Shown here: piece after piece, positions 1 through 11,046 of the stretch
Numbering within the stretch: the stretch's first letter is position 1
Layout of the letters: the number at the start of each line of letters is the position of its first letter
Source of the DNA: Piezodorus guildinii
Taxonomy: Eukaryota; Arthropoda; Insecta; Hemiptera; Pentatomidae
Assembly (NCBI GenBank): GCA_023052935.1
Contig: CM041297.1
Coordinates: forward strand, 106,073,563-106,137,562
Reading direction: 5' to 3'
DNA length: 64,000 nucleotides
Program-made: the position numbers and the translations under genes
Notes under the pieces: generated by a model
What the model was told of the DNA's origin: nothing
The model's input: only the letters and a program-made list of their open reading frames with translations
The model's database searches: none

Positions 1-716
1 TTGTGTAAATATTTACTTTATGAGGAATTTTTCGCTTTTTGCTCATGCGTGTAAATATGTGCGTAATTGCTCACATTACTACTAAACTGTTATCACACCG
101 CAACTAATTATTTATCTATGATGCTGTGTTATTTAGTCATTATTTTATCAACTAAATATATAGCTTAAAACTAAAAGATTGAAATGTTTTATTTACATAT
201 TTACAATAAACAATAATTTGTTAATTATATTCTTTGCATTAAAATAAACTCATTAATGTTTTGTTGCTTTTATTAGTTAACGGTTAACAAGTATCTTTAA
301 TTATTAAATTAAAAATAGGGAATATTTAAAATATATATATATATATAGACAAATAACTGATATGTATAGTTCACTATTAATCAATGAGCTTAAGAATGGC
401 GAATTTTATTATTTTTATTTTTTTTTTATTTATAAATTTCTTTATCATTAAAAATAACTAAGCTATTGTATTCGAATATATTTAATCGGCGGCTATTTGT
501 AAACCAATCAGCTGATAGTAATGTCCAAGTATTATGATTATCGTTAGATGCTCTGCTATTTTTGGACCAAATTTCTAACGAATCGGACCAGTATAAGCGG
601 ACAGCAAACGGCGGACTGACGAATTTTTTTTTTTCATAACCTTGAAACGTAAAACTCAAATTTTGAGGCGAGATTTTCTTACTAAGTTTCATTGTTGAAA
701 ATAATAATCTAAAATT
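1..716. other. AT-rich region, no recognised gene
   Basis: Low-complexity A+T-rich DNA with a short TA run near 330-346. The minus strand of 426-692 is open for 88 codons and its middle part (residues about 28-75) is less repetitive than the surroundings, but I recognise no domain and there is no sign of splice context. I treat it as an unassigned ORF, possibly chance or the remnant of an element. Confidence 0.35.
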
Positions 717-730
717 AATATATGCATTAT

Positions 731-933
731 ATAGGTATGAGTGACTTTTGTATATATTTTTATTGATTTTGTTTTGTATTTATTTATATTGTATTATTAT
801 TATATAAATTTATTGTTTTGTATATATCGTGTGAATGCAGTATGAATGTTGTACTTTATCCCTATTAAAAATGTCCTAAATTGGACAGATTGTAATATTG
901 TTCAATAAAGAATTGTTTCTAAAAAAAAAAAAA
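731..933 (+). mobile_element. Retroposon 3' tail (LINE-type) with target-site duplication
   Basis: The insert ends in an AATAAA-like signal (ttcaataaag) followed by a run of 15 A. It is flanked by the direct repeat aatatatgcattat at 717-730 and 934-947, which marks retrotransposition. The 3' part (ggacagattgtaatattg then caataaa) is shared with the insert at 49731-49892, so both belong to one family. No coding sequence is left, because the copy is strongly 5' truncated. The family is not identified beyond being a poly(A) retroposon. Confidence 0.7.
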
Positions 934-947
934 AATATATGCATTAT

Positions 948-1539
948 CGTACCTATGGTTATTTGAACTCATTGACTTCAGTATACTGAAATAATATGAT
1001 GTTTTTAGTTTATTATTTTCAATAATGAACCTTTTTAATCAACCAAACAATAAAAAAAATACCCCTCCCACCACAAAATTTGAGAGTTTACGTTTTATGA
1101 TACGTAGAACCCAAATCAAGAATAAAAAAAAATCCGTTTTTACTTATTAATAAATAAAGACCAAAAAAGTAAATATGTCATAGAGAATTAAGTTTTCCTA
1201 AAAAATGATAACATAATCATTGAAATTGGTTAAGAACTAGCAGAGATATTGCGTTTTGAAATTAACAATGGTGATATACCATTTTCCTTTGAATAATTTA
1301 TTGCTTTTCATTTTAGCTAATTGCCTATTAACAGCTATATAAACAGTTATATCTTATTATAGTTAATTGGAAATAATAAATTATTAGGTAATAATTTGTA
1401 GCGTTTTGTTATTTTGTATATGAATAGTAAACATATACCGATAGTCATTTGGAAACTTTTGGAGAATGAATCTATATAAACATCACCTATGAAGTATGAG
1501 ACGGTTCGAGTGGAGGTTAAAAAAATTATGAGAAAATAG
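948..1539. other. AT-rich spacer
   Basis: I see no coding potential, repeats or RNA genes here beyond short homopolymer runs. Confidence 0.5.
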
Positions 1540-1870
1540 TAAAAAACTAATTTATTGTCTAACGTTTCGACCCTCGTTGCGGGTATTCATCAGGGCTTTC
1601 AGGCAAGCGTCTAGACGCAAATACCGGAAATATAAGATATATATTATTCATTACCTATCCTAAATAAATATATATATATGAATATATCAAAGTATCCAAT
1701 TACAAAACAACAACAAAAACACTAAGAAATAAATAACTAAGGAATTCCATAATGCAAACAAGGAATATTAAATAAAACTCCCAATTATTTGTTGGCTGAA
1801 AACTAATTAAATTTTAGTTGACCCACAAAGGGGGTCGAAACGTTGGCAAACAATAAAATAGTTGAAACTA
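1540..1870. mobile_element. Outward-facing inverted motif pair (Penelope-like terminal unit, decayed)
   Basis: The left arm carries on the minus strand the motif CTGATGA, stem ACCC/GGGT, GAAACG (1563-1594). The right arm on the plus strand has a matching stem GACCC/GGGTC followed by CGAAACGTT (about 1821-1842). The sequence beyond each motif is also mirrored (tttattgt on the left, acaataaa on the right). About 35 bases further on, the right arm ends with the string atgaccgccaccc, which is close to atgaccgcaccccc at 32261 after another copy of the motif. Inferred to be a remnant of a Penelope-like element or derivative; no RT is present. Confidence 0.5.
1563..1594 (-). ncRNA. Hammerhead-like ribozyme core
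   Basis: Read on the minus strand, this is an intact CTGATGA box, then a short stem (ACCC paired with GGGT, loop gcaacga), then CGAAACG. CUGANGA and GAAAC are the conserved halves of the hammerhead core flanking stem II. I cannot draw a convincing stem III or stem I, so activity is not claimed. Hammerheads are known from the terminal repeats of Penelope-like elements. Confidence 0.4.
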
Positions 1871-2035
1871 TTTAGTTGTTTCATTTAATGACCGCCACCC
1901 GGACTAATTCCTTCCAGTAATTAAATTTTAATTTTAAGAATCTTTATATTGATAATTCTATATTTATGTTCTGATTTATGAGTTTAACTATCTATATGCA
2001 TATTTTATATGCACTTATTGATGCACATATTACAT

Positions 2036-3391
2036 TTTTACTTTCACTTACCTATATATAAAATATAGGGAAAGTATTGCGATCGTGAAGATTTTCGAAT
2101 TCCAGATTTCATCCGAAAAACACGTTTTAAGTCAGCCGGTTTTTGCTAGGCAGCCGGTGCCCCGATACCAGCACTGTGATAGAACCCTTACCATTCGGCA
2201 TATTTTTCAAGAATGCCCTTATTATTCATCACACCTGAATAAAATTGGACTAAGCCCGAATATTTCAGCGGTGCTGGGTGATAGAGAGAAAACCATTGAA
2301 TTAGTTTTTGATTTTCTTAAGGAGCAGTCATTATTATCGAAATTATAAAGACCATTCCTAGTCAGTTAGCATTACTAGTATTAGCTTTTTAAACTATTGT
2401 TTACATAAAATATTTTTTCTTTCTTTCTTTATTTTTTTTTTATTTATTTTATTTTATTTTTTTATTATTATTATTTTTTCTTTCTTTCTCTCAATCACTC
2501 ATTACCTTCTTAATAGTTCTTTCTTATAAAGATTGAATATGCATATAGTGTCTAGGCGTTGATGACCTTAGGGTTTTACGCCTTAAAACCAAAACAAACA
2601 AACACGTTTAAGGTCTCCTGAGTCCAAATAACCAAGTCCCGCAAAAAGGTCTCTGTGAGTGTGGTAACTCCCGAGCGAAAACAAAAAGTCCTGTGAAACT
2701 GAAATTTCGTATTTAAGGCAAATATACGGCCGAGACGTTACAATATCTTTATCATCAAAATCAGTTGACCGGAAGATGTACTTTGTACCATGCATTTTGC
2801 ACCTTTTTTCGATTTTCTCAAAAACGGCTTTACCTATTTCAATTAAACTAGGTAAGTGGATGTAAAATTTGATAGGCTTTAATATGATGTAGGTTTCATT
2901 CCGATTGAAATAGTGTGACAGGGCTTAAATGCCGATATTTTAAATTTTTTTCCTCTAAAGTACCTTTAATTTTGTATATATGTACTAGAAAAATAACAAA
3001 AAAATCTTTTTATCAACGATAATAAACAGGTAAATATATAAGTTAAACGAATTCAATAACCAACAAGAGGAGAAAACTGAAAAAAAGATTTTTTAATGCA
3101 ATTTTTTGTTGTTGAACATAAGACGGTAATATATATGTTTAATATATCGTCGGAAAGCTTAAGTTTTAAGAACAAATATTATTTTATACAGAAAATTATA
3201 AAGAGTTGATAACTAACTGATTGTTTTAAGTAATAATATACTTAATCAATGTTTTAATAAAACACATGTTTCTGTAGAAATTCAATTTAATTAGCTCTTT
3301 GAAAATTTATTTTCGTTTATAAATTAATTAAAATTCCTGAATTGATACAAATAATGGAGGTAAGTGAAAGTTTTGTGTTGCGCGCACAAGA
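2036..3391 (-). mobile_element. HINE-like (Helentron-type non-autonomous) element, copy 1
   Basis: On the plus strand the copy starts with ACTTTCACTTACC (2040-2052) followed by an AT-rich hairpin region. It ends with ggaggtaagtgaaagt, then a cgcgcacaaga terminus at 3391. The two subterminal motifs are inverted complements, and the body matches the other copies (gtctcctgagtccaaataacc, cggctttacctattt and so on). The orientation is set by taking the tctggtgc-type end as 5'. It is interrupted at 2132-2600 by an I-like LINE fragment; removing that leaves about 870 bp, the usual length. No protein is encoded. The Helentron assignment is by structure only. Confidence 0.7.
2132..2600 (+). pseudogene. 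5'-truncated I-like LINE, C-terminal end and 3' UTR, nested in HINE copy 1
   Basis: The plus frame from about 2133 to 2348 encodes the extreme C-terminus of a LINE polyprotein. It has a Cys-His stretch (QHCDRTLTIRHIFQECPYY), then an LGD and a final FLKEQSLLSKL before the stop. That ending is typical of the region after RNase H in I/Jockey-group LINEs. The 3' UTR ends with gttgatgaccttaggg and a caaa-rich tail. A near-identical aacacgtt(t)taag flanks the insert at 2119-2131 and 2601-2612, so this is a genuine nested insertion. An ATG upstream at 2085 lies in the host HINE, so the ORF there is a chimera and not a gene. Confidence 0.75.
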
Positions 3392-4389
3392 TTTTTTTTA
3401 AAAGTACATATTGATGGATAAAATTAACTTATATAAGTGGTTAAACTATTCACTAACATGAAATGGAAATGCATTGCTATTGTATTTCAATATTGAGAAT
3501 TATCTATTCCTTTAGTTATTTAAATCAACCGATAAAAATATATTACCTTGGATATTGAAGACCATTTTTCCCATTATTACAATACTGAGCGAATCTTGAA
3601 ACTAATTATTTTCCCGGTAATAAACCAAAGCTATTTTGTAAATGGTTTATGTTCGAAAATGTATACGATTTAAATAAAAATGTAGATAATAATAGAAATT
3701 AATTTAAAATAAAATTTATAAGCACGTAGTCTTTCATTGACCGTAATTGTGAGCAATTCTGTATGTTATTCTGTGTTATTTCCTTTTCAATAAGTTATCT
3801 GACGTTATTTCATTTTCAACAAAATGTTTTCTAGCTAAACCTCGCCGGGATATGGCAGTCATGCTCTGTTGGTTCTTGTAATAGCAGAGGGGAAACCGTT
3901 GTGTAAGATAGGAAAATTTATAGCTATTAAAAGTTCTTGGAATGGAAAATTCAATTGAATTTTCCTAGTCGGAGGTCTTTTTATAACTCATTTTTTCTCC
4001 CAAATAATGTTTCATTAAATTAAGAATTAAGATATTTTTTCATTATTATTTACATAGACAATATTGAAAGCAATTTTAAAGGATTTTATTAGATATTTGA
4101 AGTCTTCAGAAAGTTTTACAATTATAAAGTAGATAATTATTTGTTTTTTTTTAATTTAAATTAAGATAAATATAAAATTTTGGTTTTTAAATATTTTAAT
4201 TTAATCTTCTCTGTGTTTACTTGTTCAATAATGTTAAAAAATAATTAGTTAATGTTATTTTATTCATTAGTTTCAAAAGAGATTCCTTACCATTAAGTGG
4301 TATTTTGCCTGCTCAAAATTAATGATAAAAAAAAATATTTTCGTCATTTAATAATTTGTTTATTTCCGAAAAGTAAAATTCACTGTGCA
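3392..4389. other. AT-rich spacer
   Basis: I see no supported gene or repeat. A short stretch around 3838-3905 is less AT-rich but has no recognisable coding content. Confidence 0.45.
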
Positions 4390-4392
4390 GAA

Positions 4393-4560
4393 TGTTAACA
4401 AAATCTGGATTGTGTATGACGATGATGCTTTATGAGTAATCACCGTTCGTAAGTGGTTTACTCGGTTTAAAACAAGAAATTTTGACTAGGAAGACGTAAA
4501 GCACTCGGGACGTCCTTCAACTGTTGATTCAAATTCAACCAAATTCAAGCATAATTGATC
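4393..4560 (+). pseudogene. Mariner-type transposase fragment (N-terminal DNA-binding part)
   Basis: In one frame (4393 onward) the translation reads a VYDDDAL-like piece, a stop, then TVRKWFTRFKT, and after another stop the string HSGRPSTVD. This order (VY.dda, tvr.WF.rF, then sGRPs) is the helix-turn-helix region and linker of mariner/SETMAR-like transposases. Two in-frame stops and the loss of all downstream catalytic sequence show it is dead. No terminal inverted repeats were found. It acted as a cut-and-paste DNA transposase with TA target sites. Confidence 0.7.
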
Positions 4561-5970
4561 AAAAATGTGTGATATTCGGTTAAATAACTTTTTTTTTGTT
4601 AATCTTCAAATTTTGTCATTCACACCTGTCAATAAATGTTGACAATCAGCGAATGTGATGATGATGGAATGATAGTTGGCGTAGTAGGCATGATGGAGAG
4701 CAGATGGCAAGCGGCATCTCTTCCTGGCGTGCTTCCTATTAAGGATTTAGCTTAGAAGATCCCTCATCCAGCTTCTTTTCAGTCTTCTGCAAGTATTGTC
4801 CGGCATTTACTAGTGGTCATGCTGGTTAAATAACTAAATCATATAATTAGTAATAAATATTTATAAGAATCTGATTTTTTATTGAAATCACCATTAAAAA
4901 CGTGGTACAAAGTTATCAACTTACTTCCTAAAACTAACAATTTCGACCTGTCATGTTTACATAAAATGAGAACGGTGATAAATATCTGTAATATCAGAAA
5001 AATATACAAAGGTCAAACTAATATCTATGAAATTAAAAAAATAATTGATTTTTCGTCCAGAGGCAGAAATTATAACACTAAGGTTAAGAATATAGCATAG
5101 AAAAAAAAAAAGGCTTTAGGCAATGAAGATTTACTTCTAAAAATTTAACACTGTTTCAATTATGAAATATGTATGGAAATACAAAATTAGAGAAGCTATT
5201 GATTAAAAAAATCATTAAAGTAATGAAAGAAAAGTTGGTCGAATACAGAAATTGATAATGGAATAGTTAGAAAGACAAGAGAAGCATGGAGTGACGGAAA
5301 ATGGGACGATCCTAAATGCTTAAATAAAATAATAATTTTGGAACCTATATGTGATGAGCGAATCAGCAAAGTAATATTAGCTTGTAATTTAGGTACATAT
5401 ACATATATGCGCTTAAGTATAAGTCACCACAACGTATTCGGACACTTTTCGTGCTATTAATCTATTTCTGGTTATTCCTTTTGATTAATGACTAATACCT
5501 TCTTCAATAAACAGTCTATATAACTAAATGTGATTTTTAAAATCGGATTGGTAGTTCAAAAAAATAGATAGTTCAAACTCTTCAGCTTTATATAATCATG
5601 TAAATTCGGCACGTGTCCCGCTGGAAACCGGTTTATCTTTGTTTACTTTTTTTGATTAATGTAAAGCTATACATCTCGCGGGCACATTCCAGACGCTCAT
5701 TTGAAAGGTGATTTAATCGCATTAAAAGCTAAAATAAATAAAAAGTTCACCGTACTAATGACATAAGTAAAGGCATAGAAAACAATGTTCTCATGGAATT
5801 TATTCAATGCGGTGAGGAAGTCTTAAAACACAAAATATCTTTCTCCGCAATACGAAACCAACTAACTGACAAACTCAAATTACTTTGCGAAAATGAAAAG
5901 CAAAAATCTATATAAAATAGTAAGACCATTGCGGCATTTTTGAAATGTTTTCTTCTACAGTACATTTGAT
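4561..5970. other. Unassigned region
   Basis: AT-rich DNA with two small ORF-like pieces that I do not recognise: 4882-5100 plus (72 codons) and an uninterrupted plus-strand stretch near 5240-5390. A moderately GC-rich patch lies at 5605-5700. None carries a recognisable motif. Confidence 0.35.
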
Positions 5971-6544
5971 TTTTACTTTCACTTACCTTTATATGAACTA
6001 TAGTGTAAGGGAAAGTATTGCGATCGTGAAAAGTTTGCAATTCAAGTTTTCACCGGAAATTCACGTTTTTCTAGGGTCCCCTGAGTCCAAATGACCAAGT
6101 CCCGCAAAAAGATCTATGTATGTGTGTGTGTGGTAACTCCCGGTTGGAAACGAAAAGTCCTATGAAATTGAAATTCATATTTAATACAACTATACGTACG
6201 ATACGTTACAGAAACATTTTCATCAAAATCAGCTACCAAGAAGAATCACTTTATATAAAGCATTTTGCTCCTTTTTGTGATTTTCTCAAAAACGGCTCTT
6301 ACGATTTTGGTTAAACTCTATATATCTATGTAAAATTGAACGGGCTTTAATATCATGTAGGTTTCATTTTGATTGAAATAGTCTGGAAAGGCTTAAATTC
6401 CTATATTTCAAAATATTTTACTCTAAAGTACCTTTTATTTTGTATATTTGAAAAAAAATAAACATATCGTCTGATTAGCATAGCTAAAAAACAGGTAAAT
6501 ATATAAGTTTAACGAATTTGATATCTGACTAAACGAGAAAAGTG

Positions 6545-6586
<42 letters not shown>

Positions 6587-6891
6587 GTTTTTGAACTTTA
6601 GAACAGTAATATACATCTATAATATACCGTTGGCATGCTAAAGATTTTAGAAAAAATATTATGTTATACACACTATTGTAAAAATTAACGGGGAGTGATG
6701 AAAAGCCGAGAAAACAAACTGATTGTCGTAGATAAAAATATAATAGATTATTTAATAAAACACATGTTTCCATTAAAATCCAATTTAAATGATTCTTTGA
6801 TAATTTATTTTAATTTATAAATTTGTTTAAAAATTCTTGAATTGATATAAATAATGGAGGTAAGCGAAAGTCGTGTGTTGCGCCCATCAGA
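5971..6891 (-). mobile_element. HINE-like element, copy 2 (near full length)
   Basis: Begins actttcacttacc at 5975 and ends ggaggtaagcgaaagt, then tgtgttgcgcccatcaga at 6891, so both subterminal inverted motifs are present. The interior follows the family order and includes ccctgagtccaaatgacc and tggtaactcccgg. A TA microsatellite (6547-6575) sits in the second half, as in other HINE-type families that carry a microsatellite. No coding capacity; the 112-codon minus ORF inside is a shadow of the AT-rich repeat. Confidence 0.75.
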
Positions 6892-7425
6892 TTTTTTTTT
6901 ACTAGAAATAATAAATGATCTTATTTCTTTCTTATTAAACATCTCAGGTTGTTAGTAGACTTAAAATATGTACATATAAACTAAATAATTACAGTTAATA
7001 TTTTAGTTAAACTGAAGAAATGTGAGAAGTAATATAAATGCATTCAAAAGCTAAGTGTTATAAAAATAATCTTACATAAAAAGTCGTCAAAGGTAATTCA
7101 GAGGTTTAGAGTGACGGAAAGCGCATAAAATTATGTTATCGTTGTCGATAACAATTTTTATTGACATCATTTACCAATTTCATTACTTCGAAAATAGTTT
7201 CCTATGGTTTCTATTTAAAGGAGAAAGATAAATTATGATGTAATGCGCAGTATACATTTCTTGTTTAATATTTATCTTTATAACGTAATATAATATAATG
7301 TTGTAAATAAATTTTAAAAGATCGAAAATAAAACGAGGTGTTTGAATAAAATTTTATTTTTAAGACAGTTATGAGGCAGGGATGTTATGGATTTTTTTTT
7401 TTTTTTTAAGACGAATCATAAAGGC
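6892..7425. other. AT-rich spacer
   Basis: Nothing recognised; ordinary AT-rich sequence between two HINE-like copies. Confidence 0.45.
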
Positions 7426-7870
7426 ACTTTTTAAAATGCATTTTGCACCTATTCTCTGTCCAAACGATTTTGATGAAACTCCTAAAATTATTGTAAAGTG
7501 GAATATGCATCAATATAGATTTAAATTAAATAAAAATAGTGTGACTGGGCTTAAAAAACATAAAAACCAAAATTCTTTCTCTACATTACCTAAAGAAAAA
7601 AAAAAGAAATAATTTTGTGCATTAGCAATAATTAACCATTTCTGCTTGTTTATATTTTATAAAATAAAAATAGTAATATTAATATATAACATACCGATGG
7701 AAAGCTAAATAATTTAGAAAAAAAAATTATCTAACATATAAGGTTATAGACGATAATGCATAAATACGAAAAGGGTATAAACTTTAGTGATTGTTGTAGG
7801 TAATATTTCTAAAGTTTCATGTTATTTAATCTAAAAACATATGACAAATAACAAACGTTCTTCTTCTTTA
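7426..7870 (-). mobile_element. HINE-like element, diverged internal fragment (copy 3)
   Basis: The internal landmarks occur in the right order and orientation: aaaatgcattttgcacc, gattttgatgaaact, gtgtgactgggctta, then accgatggaaagcta further on. Both ends are missing and similarity is lower than in the neighbouring copies, suggesting an older insertion. The 76-codon ORF over 7382-7612 is a by-product. Confidence 0.6.
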
Positions 7871-8028
7871 AAAAAAAATAAAATAGAAGTGATTCTATCT
7901 TTATATTATATCATTACTTTTTTATGAAACAGGAGTCTTGTAAGTATCGTACATCATTAACGTCATTTCAAACTTGATTTCAAGAAGGAATGTATATGAA
8001 GTTGTGACTACTAAATATTTTAAAAATA

Positions 8029-9220
8029 TCTTGTGCGCGCAACACACGACTTCCACTTACCTCTCCGTTTTCTACAATCAATTTAAGAACTTTTAAGTAA
8101 AGTTAGAGATGAAATGAAAGTTAAATATTTCAATTGAGTTTCGATAGAAGTATGTGTCAGATTAAATAATCCATAAATTGTATTATTATCTATTACAGTC
8201 AGTTAGTTTTATCAGCGTTTTAACACTCTCCATCACTTTTTACATCTCTGTGTACAAAATATAATATTTGTTCTAAAATCTGTAACTTTTGAACGGTATA
8301 TAATACATCTATATTGCTTTTCTAATGTTCAATAAAACAAAAGTTCAAACAAAAAAAAATGTGTTAACTCTTTAATCTTTTAGTTGGATATCAAATTCGT
8401 TTAATTAGTAGATTTAGCCGTTTTTTAGCAATGCTGATCAGATGATATGGTTGATTTTATGAAACCTAAAAAATTAAAGGTACTTTAGAGGTAGAAAATT
8501 TAAAATATAACAGTATTTAATATCGTTTAACTTATATATTTCCCATTTTTTATCAATGCTATCTAGATGATATGGTTAATCTTTTTGAATCTACAAAATT
8601 AAAGGCACTTAAGAATATATATGTTTGTTCTTTTCTCTCTTAGTTGGTCATCAAAATCTTTCAGCTTGCATAATTATCTGTTTTTCATCAATGATAACAA
8701 GAAGTAATGATTACTTTTCCAATTCTACATAGTGAGCAAGAATCTCACACTTTTGTGGGTTCAAGAGCCCACTTCGTCTTATAAAACATTTTCTCCGCCA
8801 GTAAAAAAAAAAAAAGATAAAAAATAAGACTTAGTCAGTTGTATTCAGGGAACCCTAAAACATGTCAGACTATTTCAATCAGAGTGAATTCTACATCTTA
8901 ATAAAGCACATCGCATTTTACATCGATATAGTCAGTTTAATAAAAAAGTTTTAAAAAGGATTTTTAAGATGTAAAATGCATAGTATAAACCTAAAAAAAT
9001 TGCTGTGACATATCGGGCGTATCTTTGTCTTAAATATGAAATTTTAGTTTCGTATAACTTATTTGAGTTAGACTGACCATATTCACACAGACCTTTAGGG
9101 GAAGTTGGTCATTTGGACTCAGGGGACCTTAAAATATGTATTTCCGGTGAAAACTCGAATTAAAAAATGTTTATTATCACATTAATTTTATTTCATATAC
9201 AGGTAGGTGAAAATTAAAAA
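8029..9220 (+). mobile_element. HINE-like element, copy 4, with internal duplications
   Basis: 5' end tcttgtgcgcgcaacacacg followed by the subterminal acttccacttacc (8048-8060). The 3' part carries ggtcatttggactcagggg and ends in caggtaggtgaaaatt at about 9216. The copy is longer than usual because a block with agatgatatggtt and aaaattaaaggtac is present at least twice (8405-8480 and 8545-8610) and a third partial time (8630-8700). About 130 unrelated bases, including a gtgggttcaagagcccac hairpin and an A-run (8718-8850), lie in the middle. Confidence 0.65.
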
Positions 9221-9742
9221 GTACTGCAACTAATAGTTAATCTCTTAAGCGTAGCAAAATCTCTTTTTATGACTTAAGGTTTATTTCAGAGATTATCAGT
9301 AGCATTTAAATCCTAGTTCTCTTATGGATTAGCAATTAGAGGTTCTTGATTAAAAATTGGAATTATATACCTATCGATTTATCATCAGATATAGATAAGT
9401 ATGACATGCAGTGATAGATTTTGATATACTGTGATTGAACCAACCTCCACGATATCACCTTGCCAATCATGGTCAGTCGTGGCCAAAACTGTCGGAATAT
9501 TAATCGTTGTCCATCAGTTGGGTGCGTTCCCACTGGCAGAATGTGTACCTACCTTGATCCATGTAATTGTCAGATTATTGACTTAGGAGTAGAAGCGTTG
9601 GTGAGCTGTAGTGTCAGGAGACTCCTGTGGTAACAGTCGATTGATCAAAATTACATTTATTTGATATGACAGGTGAATATTATTTTATAAACAAAAATTA
9701 TAATTAATTGTAGAGTAAGAGAAGAGAAAAGAGAAAAAGACA
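9221..9742. other. Unassigned region
   Basis: 9430-9650 has more balanced base composition than its surroundings but no open frame of note and no motif that I recognise. Confidence 0.4.
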
Positions 9743-11046
9743 CTTTTTTACTTTTATTTACCTATATATGAAATATATAGTAAGGGAAAGTATTGCGATC
9801 GTTAAAATTTTCGAAGAACAGTTTTCAACGGAAATACACGTTTTAGGGTCCCCTGAGTCCAAATAACCAAGTCCCGCTAAAAGGTCTGTCACAACTGAAA
9901 TTTCATATTTAAGACTACTATACGCCCGAAATGTTACAGCAACTTTTTTACCAGAATCGGCTGACCGAAAATCCTACTTTACCCCATGCATTTAGCAGTT
10001 TTTTACGACTTTCTCAATAATGGCTCTAACGATTTTGAATAAACTCGCTATATTGATGTAAAATTTAATGGGCTTTAATATCATGTAGGTTTCATTCTGA
10101 TTGAAGTAGTCTGATGGTGCTTAGATGCCGATATTTTAAATTGTTTTCCTCCAAAGTACCATTAACTTTTTAGATTCTATAAAAATAACTATATTATCTT
10201 GTTACCATTGATAATTAACAGCTAAATATGCACGTTGAGCGAATTCGATGAACAACGAATGGAGAATACTGAAAAAATATTTGTTTATGCATTTTTTGTG
10301 TTTTTGAGCACAATAGTAATATAGATGTATAATATTCCGTTGGATAGGTAAAGATTTTAGAAAAACTATTATCTGATTCACGGAATAGTAAAGGGTAATG
10401 GAGAGTGATGAAAAGCCGATAAAGCTAACTGTTTTTTGGATTCCCAAAATTCATGTTGACCGTGGTGCAACCTGGCGGCTGGTCAATGAAGCACAGCGCG
10501 CCAATTTTGTTTTAGAACATAAGAACAGTAATATAAAACGTATAATATATCGTTTGAAAGAAAAACTTTCAAGAAAAACTTTAGAAAATATATCTGTGGT
10601 AGTCGTGAATAAGTGGTTAAGTCAAAATATTTCATTTTACAGGTGAGCGACTTAAACTTTACGTAATACAGCTTTTTTTCCACCTTAAATGTCTTCCACC
10701 TATAAACTTCTTTAACCAATTAGCAGGACGTGAGAAACGGTATGAGGGTGCGATACGTGGAGTTAACTAATTTTTGATATATAACTCGAGTTATCCAGTT
10801 TTTCACGACCACTACAGATATTATCTTATACAAAAGCTCGTAAAATTGAATAGTTATAAAAAGTCGATAAAATTATTTTGGATAATAATATAATAGAGTT
10901 TTTAATAAAACACATGTTTCTATATTAATTCAATTTAATTAATTTTTTACTGGTTTCACTCATTTTTATCACTAACTGTATTTGGAAATTCTTTAATCGA
11001 TTATAAAAACGGAGGTAAGTGAAAGTCGTTTGTTGCCCGCACCTAA
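9743..11046 (-). mobile_element. HINE-like element, copy 5, carrying a MITE and a partial internal repeat
   Basis: Starts with a diverged acttttatttacc (9750) and ends ggaggtaagtgaaagtcg, then ttgcccgcaccta near 11044. The unit containing gaacataagaacagtaata and the following tract appears twice (about 10305-10430 and 10515-10580), separated by about 70 unrelated bases. A separate 230-bp element with 27-bp inverted ends is inserted at 10591-10820. Two overlapping ORFs here (10398-10646 plus, 10483-10719 minus) are shadows. Confidence 0.65.
10591..10820. mobile_element. Short MITE nested in HINE copy 5
   Basis: The ends are imperfect inverted repeats: tatctgtggtagtcgtgaa on the left, and on the right the complement of tatctgtagtggtcgtgaa. 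The host sequence on either side (aaaata then ttatctt) rejoins to the usual HINE sequence aaaatattatctta. This fixes the boundaries to within a few bases and implies a TA or TAT duplication. Non-coding; the superfamily is not assigned, although a TA target would suit Tc1/mariner. Confidence 0.6.

Noticed and set aside
2036..3391. HINE-like family as an ordinary TIR DNA transposon
   Set aside because: The inverted motifs are subterminal on one side, no target duplication is seen, tandem head-to-tail joins occur, and empty sites show insertion into an A-run.
6435..6773. 112-codon minus ORF
   Set aside because: Lies wholly inside HINE copy 2; low-complexity Ile/Tyr/Phe from a TA tract.
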